Shown piece after piece: positions 14,036 to 18,747 of a stretch of 18,747 nt of DNA. Source of the DNA: Oscillospiraceae bacterium (GTDB taxonomy: Bacteria > Bacillota > Clostridia > Oscillospirales > Acutalibacteraceae). Positions within the stretch are counted from its first letter, which is position 1; the number at the start of each line of letters is the position of its first letter. The position numbers were made by a program, and so were the translations under genes. The stretch spans positions 1 through 18,747 of the forward strand of contig JAFLUO010000002.1 in assembly GCA_022508705.1 (NCBI GenBank), given 5' to 3'. The notes below the pieces were generated by a model. The model saw only the letters and a list, made by a program, of their open reading frames with translations. It was not told the origin of the DNA and searched no databases.

Positions 14036-14569
14036 TTATGTGTCCTTTTCAAACAAATGAGTATCGCCGACTACATAAAGAACCTTACCCACAACGTAAC
14101 GCTCGTCAATAAAGCCTATTATTGGGTCACGACTGTCGGTTGAATCGTTACGGTTGTCCCCCATAACGAAAAGCATTCCTTCAGGAACGGTAACACTCCC
14201 TGTCATTGAGGGTGAAAAATTCATTTTTTCGGGAAGATAAGGCTCATTAAGTTCCACTCCGTCAACAAGAACCTTTTTATGTTCACTGTCAAAGGTCACA
14301 GTTTGCCCTTCTGTTGCTATAACTCTTTTAATTAAAACCTTTTTGATAACATTCGGCTGAGAAATAACTACAACGTCACCGTAATCAACAGTTTTGTTTA
14401 TTGACGATATTATTACCGTGTCACCGTTATGAAGCGTGTCTTTCATTGAATCGCCGTTAACGACTGACGTTTTAAAGAAAAAAGCAAACACAACCGTAAC
14501 AGCTAAAACGGCAGTCATTAAAATTTCAGCAAAATCATAAATAATACCTAAAGTTTTTTTGTCGCTCAT
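14036..14569 (-). CDS. lepB: Signal peptidase I (second of tandem pair)
   Basis: Membrane-anchored serine protease that removes signal peptides from exported proteins. It is 177 residues: a short cytosolic start, one membrane helix at about 12-32, then the catalytic domain outside. The Ser-Lys dyad is Ser41 in NGDSMKDTL and Lys81 in LIKRVIATEG. MGDNRNDSTDSRDP is the conserved C-terminal box. Its start overlaps the stop of the preceding signal peptidase as ATGA, so the two are translated together. The copies differ in N-terminal length and sequence, so this looks like an old duplication. Separate substrate preference is possible but not shown. Confidence 0.95.
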   Translation of the reverse strand: MSDKKTLGIIYDFAEILMTAVLAVTVVFAFFFKTSVVNGDSMKDTLHNGDTVIISSINKTVDYGDVVVISQPNVIKKVLIKRVIATEGQTVTFDSEHKKVLVDGVELNEPYLPEKMNFSPSMTGSVTVPEGMLFVMGDNRNDSTDSRDPIIGFIDERYVVGKVLYVVGDTHLFEKDT

Positions 14570-15147
14570 TTTACACCACCGAAACTACCGACCGGTAAAA
14601 GTCTGAATTTTGCCACACCCAAAATATAATCCTCATCAATAAAGCCTATATATTTTTCACGGCTGTCTGAAGAATGATTTCTGTTGTCACCCATTACAAA
14701 AACCTTACCTTCGGGAACGGTTAAAGGATAAACCATATTACCTTTAAGCGCGGTGGGCTCGGCTATGTATGGCTCGTCCAGCACCTCGCCGTTAACTATT
14801 ACCTTATGGGAATTAAAATCAATATCCAATGTGTCTCCGCCTTTGGCGATTACTCTTTTAACAAGAGGTTTACCCAATGAGTTGGGCTGAGTAATTATAA
14901 CAATGTCGCCCCGCTCAATAGTGGTATTTATTGACTGAACCGCAAGCCAGTCGCCGTCCTGAAGCGTTGGATTCATTGAATCCTGGTTAACACCTACTAA
15001 CCTTACAAAGAAAGTAAATACCACTAAAATAATCATAATGGAAAACATCAATGAGTCTACCCATTCGTAGACAAAGCCCCAGAAGCCTTTTTTTGACTGT
15101 TTTTTTCTCTTTGAATTATCAAATGAAAATTCTTCTCTTCTTCTCAT
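14566..15147 (-). CDS. lepB: Signal peptidase I (first of tandem pair, basic N-terminal extension)
   Basis: Same activity as its neighbour but with a longer N-terminus. It is 193 residues: a strongly basic cytosolic segment (MRRRE..., KRKKQSKK at 13-20), one membrane helix at about 33-51, then the catalytic domain with Ser57 in NQDSMNPTL and Lys97 in LVKRVIAKGG. MGDNRNHSSDSRE is the conserved box. The ATG at 15147 is preferred over an in-frame TTG at 15177 because AAGGTG stands 6 bases before it, while the TTG directly abuts the whiA stop with no ribosome site of its own. It overlaps the second signal peptidase gene by 4 bases. Confidence 0.95.
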   Translation of the reverse strand: MRRREEFSFDNSKRKKQSKKGFWGFVYEWVDSLMFSIMIILVVFTFFVRLVGVNQDSMNPTLQDGDWLAVQSINTTIERGDIVIITQPNSLGKPLVKRVIAKGGDTLDIDFNSHKVIVNGEVLDEPYIAEPTALKGNMVYPLTVPEGKVFVMGDNRNHSSDSREKYIGFIDEDYILGVAKFRLLPVGSFGGVK

Positions 15148-15177
15148 TTTTAACACCTTTTTTCGTAAATACAACAA

Positions 15178-16086
15178 TTATTTTATGGAATCCGCTATGT
15201 CGCAGATTTTTTTCAGTCTGTGGTTTACTCCCGAGCGGGAAAGCGTTACCGTTAAATTTTCCGAAAGCTCGCGCAGTGACATATCGGGATTATCATATCT
15301 TAATATTGCGATTTCACGCAATTCTTCGGGAAGGAATGACAACCCGGCAGTATTTTTGATTTTCCTGATTGCCTCTATCTGTTTTGAAGCGGCGCCTACC
15401 GTTTTATCAAGATTCGCGCTTTCAAAATTAAGCTTTCTGTTAACATTATTGCGCATATCCTTATACATTTTTACGCCCATTACGTTAAGACTTGAATTGA
15501 CAGCGCCCATAGCGGTCAATATATCCTCAATAACCTCACTGCCCTTGAAATACATAACGTAATTTGAGTTTCTCTGAATTATTTTAGGTTCAATTTCTTT
15601 CTCGAACTCTTCAAATCCAGATATAAAATAGGCTAAATCCTTAATGAGATTTTTATAAGGCAAAACAAATTCAAGATGATAGCGTTTATTAGGATCGTTC
15701 ACCGTTCCGCAGGACAAAAACACGCCTCTTAAAAATGCGGATTTACAGCAATCGTCTGCAATGTTTGCGTAGTTTATCCGCATTGTTCGCAGTTTCGTAT
15801 CATAACCGAATTTCGCCATAATTTTTGCTCTGTCTTCGGCACATTCAATTTCAACGCGGTATTTCCCTGCGTCTGATTTTATAATACAAGGTGAAACAGA
15901 ACAAACTTTATTTATAGTGTCTGCATATTTTTCGGCTATTTGCCTGTGCTCTGTTAATATTGAAATTTCTCTGAAAGAAAAGCTTCTTGAACACAGCAAA
16001 AGCCCATAGCAAAAAGCGTGCAAGCAACAGTTTTTTTCAATTTCAACGGAAATCAGTTCATCTTTAACATCTGCTGAAAATGACAT
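15178..16086 (-). CDS. whiA: WhiA, DNA-binding regulator
   Basis: Regulator with a degenerate LAGLIDADG homing-endonuclease fold joined to a helix-turn-helix. In Gram-positives it affects cell division, chromosome segregation and (in Streptomyces) sporulation genes. The 302-residue protein starts with the typical MSFSADVKDELISVE, has CCLHAFCYGLLLC and FLRGVFLSCGTVNDP in the N-terminal domain, and a C-terminal helix-turn-helix at about 265-300 (MSLRELSENL...SRSGVNHRLKKI). It begins 4 bases after rapZ, with AGGT in the rapZ end as a modest ribosome site. The glmR/yvcK gene usually found between rapZ and whiA is absent. Confidence 0.96.
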   Translation of the reverse strand: MSFSADVKDELISVEIEKNCCLHAFCYGLLLCSRSFSFREISILTEHRQIAEKYADTINKVCSVSPCIIKSDAGKYRVEIECAEDRAKIMAKFGYDTKLRTMRINYANIADDCCKSAFLRGVFLSCGTVNDPNKRYHLEFVLPYKNLIKDLAYFISGFEEFEKEIEPKIIQRNSNYVMYFKGSEVIEDILTAMGAVNSSLNVMGVKMYKDMRNNVNRKLNFESANLDKTVGAASKQIEAIRKIKNTAGLSFLPEELREIAILRYDNPDMSLRELSENLTVTLSRSGVNHRLKKICDIADSIK

Positions 16087-16090
16087 ATTT

Positions 16091-16951
16091 TTACCTGTTT
16101 ATGTCACGGTGGTAAACCGAGGCATTGTATCCTTTTTCTTTAATTTTTTCGCCTAAAAGCTCGGCAAAAACAACGGAGCGGTGCTTTCCGCCCGTGCACC
16201 CTACCGACACCGTAAGCTGGCTTTTTCCTTCTGTTCTATATAAAGGTAAAAGATAATACAGCAAGTCCTGAAGTTTGGGAACAAGTCCCCGCGACTGGTC
16301 AAATTTCATAACGTAATCGCGGACATCACTTTCAAGCCCCGTATGGTTTTTCAGTTCTTCAATATAAAACGGATTCGGCAGACACCTTACATCGAAAACA
16401 AGGTCGGAATCTGTGGGAATTCCGTATTTAAAGCCAAAGGACACAACATTTATTTTTATTGAATCGGTAATATCGTCAAGGAAAAGCTCTGCAACACGCT
16501 CTTTGAAAAGCGAGTTTGTCATAAGCGATGTGTCAATTACGAAATCAGCAATATTGCGTGCCTTTTTGAGCATTTCACGCTCATTTTTTATGATTTCCGA
16601 AAGCTCTTTGGGACTGTCTTCGCTTTGAAGAGGATGCTTTCTTCTCGTTTCCTGATAACGCCTGATAAGAACGTCATTATTAGCGTCAATAAAAAGTATT
16701 TTGTAATCTATTTTCATCATTCTGAGCTCTTCAAGGGCATTGAAAAGGCTTGAAAATGAATCGCCCAGACGAATGTCAGCAACAAAGGCTATTTTTTCTC
16801 TCACCTCAGTAGAGTCGGTGAGAATTTTAACAAAAGTGGGAATAAGCTGAGGGGTCATATTATCAACGCAGAAGAAGCCGATATCCTCTAACGTGTCAAT
16901 CGCCCGTGACTTACCTGCACCCGACATACCTGTTACAATAACAAGCTGCAT
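16091..16951 (-). CDS. rapZ: RapZ/YvcJ, nucleotide-binding RNase adapter family protein
   Basis: P-loop protein of 286 residues. In Escherichia coli RapZ controls glucosamine-6-phosphate synthase through a small RNA; in Bacillus the orthologue YvcJ binds and hydrolyses nucleotides and affects competence. Visible features are the N-terminal Walker A GMSGAGKS at 8-15, DNMTPQLIP shortly after, FGFKYGIP and DVRCLPNPF in the middle, and the family's C-terminal signature GCTGGKHRSV. The ATG follows AAAGGA by about 5 bases. It lies between murB (15-base gap) and whiA (4-base gap), the usual neighbourhood, except that yvcK is missing. Confidence 0.95.
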   Translation of the reverse strand: MQLVIVTGMSGAGKSRAIDTLEDIGFFCVDNMTPQLIPTFVKILTDSTEVREKIAFVADIRLGDSFSSLFNALEELRMMKIDYKILFIDANNDVLIRRYQETRRKHPLQSEDSPKELSEIIKNEREMLKKARNIADFVIDTSLMTNSLFKERVAELFLDDITDSIKINVVSFGFKYGIPTDSDLVFDVRCLPNPFYIEELKNHTGLESDVRDYVMKFDQSRGLVPKLQDLLYYLLPLYRTEGKSQLTVSVGCTGGKHRSVVFAELLGEKIKEKGYNASVYHRDINR

Positions 16952-16966
16952 AATCCTTTCCTTTCT

Positions 16967-17872
16967 TTATTTTCCGATAATTTTTACTTCCGTTTCAAGA
17001 TGAACTCCGTGTTTTTTGTAAACCTCATCCTGAACAAATTCAATTAAATTTAAAATGTCCGAAGCCGTAGCTTTATTTTTATTAATAATGAATCCTGCGT
17101 GCTTTTCGCTTACCTGAGCGCCGCCTATTTCTTTGCCTTTAAGGTTACAGTCCTCAATAAGCGCACCTGCAAAATATCCCTCAGGTCTTTTAAACGTACT
17201 TCCTGCACTTGGGTATTCAATAGGCTGCTTTTCTTTTCTCTTAGATAAAAGCTCGTTCATTTTTGCTTTTATATCGTCATAGTTTCCATTTTGAAGTTTT
17301 ATAACTGCAGACGTAATAACAAATCCGTTTTCTGCATAAGCGCTGTGACGGTATGAAAGATTCAAATTTTCTTTTGAAAGTTCTCCGAATTCACCGTTTT
17401 CATCAATATGCGATACGGAATAGAGCACGTCTTTCATCTCTCCGCCGTAAGCACCTGCGTTCATATAAACCGCACCGCCAAGCGTTCCGGGAATACCGTA
17501 AGCAAACTCCAAGCCGCTAAGGGAATGCTCAAGAGCAAACATACAAATTGATTTAAGGCTTGCCCCTGCTTCGGCAAAAATGGTATTTTCATCTAAAAGG
17601 GTGATTTTTGAAAGGTCAGAGCCTAAACGGATAACTGCACCGTCAATTCCGCCGTCACGCACCAAAACATTTGACCCGTTGCCCAAAATAAAATATTCAA
17701 TTTCGTTTTCTTTGCAAGCAACCACTATTTCCCGTAAAGACGGGATGCTGTTGGGAGTTATAAGCAAAGATGCATTTCCCCCTGCTTTCAAGCTTGTGTA
17801 TTTACACATAGGAGCGTTGTATTCAACGCCGGCACCAAGATTTTGAGCTAAAGTGGCTAATGTTTCGTACAC
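16967..17872 (-). CDS. murB: MurB, UDP-N-acetylenolpyruvoylglucosamine reductase (type II)
   Basis: FAD enzyme that reduces UDP-GlcNAc-enolpyruvate to UDP-MurNAc in the cytosol, the second committed step of peptidoglycan synthesis. It is 301 residues. The FAD-binding region shows TSLKAGGNA at 26-34, LGNGSNVLVRDGG at 63-75 and GIPGTLGGAVYMNAGAYGGE at 126-145. Active-site candidates are Arg175 in YRHS, Ser225 in AGSTFKRP, and the Glu in the C-terminal LETEV. Lack of the extra loop of the E. coli enzyme places it in type II. The start is GTG at 17872-17870 with AGGGGA 7 bases upstream. It follows hprK by 29 bases. Confidence 0.97.
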   Translation of the reverse strand: MYETLATLAQNLGAGVEYNAPMCKYTSLKAGGNASLLITPNSIPSLREIVVACKENEIEYFILGNGSNVLVRDGGIDGAVIRLGSDLSKITLLDENTIFAEAGASLKSICMFALEHSLSGLEFAYGIPGTLGGAVYMNAGAYGGEMKDVLYSVSHIDENGEFGELSKENLNLSYRHSAYAENGFVITSAVIKLQNGNYDDIKAKMNELLSKRKEKQPIEYPSAGSTFKRPEGYFAGALIEDCNLKGKEIGGAQVSEKHAGFIINKNKATASDILNLIEFVQDEVYKKHGVHLETEVKIIGK

Positions 17873-17901
17873 TGAAAAATCCCCTTAATCGTAAATATAA
17901 A

Positions 17902-18747
17902 TCAGTAATTCTGCCAAATATCAATTTCCTGAGCGTTGGGCTGATACTCGTCATCCATACCGAGATGATGAAGAAGTTCACGGGCGGCATTGTAGCCCAT
18001 TTTCTTCTGCCTGTTGTTCATAGCGGCACATTCAATAATAACTGCAAGGTTTCTGCCCGGCTTTACGGGAACAACCGTCAACGGAACCTTAATATCCATA
18101 ATATCAATATACTCGTTGTCAAGCCCCATTCTGTCGTAAACCTTTTCAGGATCCCACGGTTCAAGCTGAACGACCATATTGATTTTTTCGGTAAGTTTTA
18201 CAGCACCCATACCGAAAAGACGCCTTGCGTTAATAATTCCTATGCCTCGAAGCTCAATAAAATGACGGATATTATCCGGCGCAGAGCCTACAAGTGTTTT
18301 AGAAGAGGCTTTGCGGATTTCGACTGCATCATCGGCGATAAGTCTGTGTCCGCGCTTGATAAGCTCAATAGCCGTTTCGCTTTTACCTACTCCGCTGTCA
18401 CCAACTATGAGAACACCTTCACCGTAAACCTCAACCAAAACGCCGTGTCTTGTAATTCTTTCGGCAAGCTGTGTACCGAGGAAATATATAAGAGTTGCCA
18501 TACAGCTTGAGGTGGATTCAGCCGTTCTTAAAACGGGTACTTTATATTTTTCCGCCAACTCTAAAAATCCGTCAGGTAAATCAAAATTCCGTGTGATTAT
18601 AATTACGGGCGGTTTTTGACTTGTAAGAGTTTCAATCCGTTCAAGCATTTTTTCTTTCGGAAGGCTTTTTATAAATTCCATTTCTGAAAGTCCTATAAAC
18701 TGAACGCGTGCAGGATCAAAATAAGCATCGTGACCCGTAAGCAAAAG
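17902..18747 (-). CDS. hprK: HPr kinase/phosphorylase (5' end cut by window edge)
   Basis: Bifunctional enzyme that phosphorylates and dephosphorylates Ser46 of the PTS protein HPr, the key switch of carbon catabolite repression in Firmicutes. The visible 281 or so residues include the end of the N-terminal domain (LTGHDAYFDPARVQFIG), the Walker A motif GDSGVGKS, GHRLIADDAVEIRK just after it, the ELRGIGIINARRLFGMGAV signature region, and the C-terminal MKVPLTVVPVKPGRN-like segment. A TTG at 18744-18742 could look like a start, but the frame stays open to the window edge and this Leu matches the internal N-R-P-G-L-x-L-x-G context of the family. About 25-30 N-terminal residues are therefore missing. 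Confidence 0.96.
   Translation of the reverse strand, partial: LLLTGHDAYFDPARVQFIGLSEMEFIKSLPKEKMLERIETLTSQKPPVIIITRNFDLPDGFLELAEKYKVPVLRTAESTSSCMATLIYFLGTQLAERITRHGVLVEVYGEGVLIVGDSGVGKSETAIELIKRGHRLIADDAVEIRKASSKTLVGSAPDNIRHFIELRGIGIINARRLFGMGAVKLTEKINMVVQLEPWDPEKVYDRMGLDNEYIDIMDIKVPLTVVPVKPGRNLAVIIECAAMNNRQKKMGYNAARELLHHLGMDDEYQPNAQEIDIWQNY

Noticed and set aside
17860..18510. 216-codon open frame on the plus strand
   Set aside because: Antisense to hprK, whose Walker A and signature motifs are intact; no recognisable domain.

Overview
This 18.7 kb window is a densely packed, AT-rich bacterial chromosome segment. The gene set points to a Gram-positive Firmicute, most likely a Clostridia member of the Ruminococcaceae/Oscillospirales type. 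The evidence is HPr kinase, RapZ and WhiA in one cluster, RbgA next to RNase HII, tandem Gram-positive-style signal peptidases, a DUF1540 protein, AGGAGG-type ribosome binding sites and common TTG/GTG starts. Taxonomy is inferred from gene content only. All recognisable genes but one lie on the minus strand, so transcription runs from high to low coordinates.

Right part (18747 down to 10665): one long run of ten genes with gaps of about 0-32 bases or short overlaps. In transcription order these are hprK (5' end outside the window), murB, rapZ, whiA, two tandem signal peptidase I genes, rbgA, rnhB, a yraN-type nuclease gene and thrC. They cover carbon-catabolite signalling, peptidoglycan precursor synthesis, cell division control, protein export, 50S ribosome maturation, RNA/DNA hybrid repair and threonine synthesis. 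The yvcK/glmR gene usually found between rapZ and whiA is absent. The run ends at a hairpin shared with the only plus-strand gene, a 55-residue Cys-rich DUF1540 protein at 10444-10611.

Middle (10378 to 6100): a calcineurin-like metallophosphoesterase, then the classic protein quality-control cluster tig-clpP-clpX. That cluster has a visible sigma-A promoter before tig and a terminator after clpX. Trigger factor carries an unusual Lys/Ala-rich tail of about 55 residues.

Left-middle (6049 to 4547): a self-contained unit with a strong sigma-A promoter, one polyprenyl-phosphate sugar-1-phosphate transferase gene and an intrinsic terminator.

A 348-base gene-free stretch (4236-4583) follows. It holds that terminator, a candidate promoter and a tight array of six perfect hairpins bracketed by perfect 13-bp direct repeats that themselves contain a -10 promoter box. 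This array is the least explained structure in the window.

Left part (4235 to 1): an operon that begins with a divergent LytR-CpsA-Psr-like membrane protein and a transglutaminase-fold lipoprotein, and continues into folE, folP, folB and folK (folK runs off the left edge). It therefore joins two envelope genes to tetrahydrofolate synthesis.

No rRNA, tRNA, CRISPR array, insertion sequence or prophage gene was seen. Most of the window is housekeeping. The noteworthy items are the hairpin array, the degenerate LCP protein, the trigger-factor tail and the missing yvcK.
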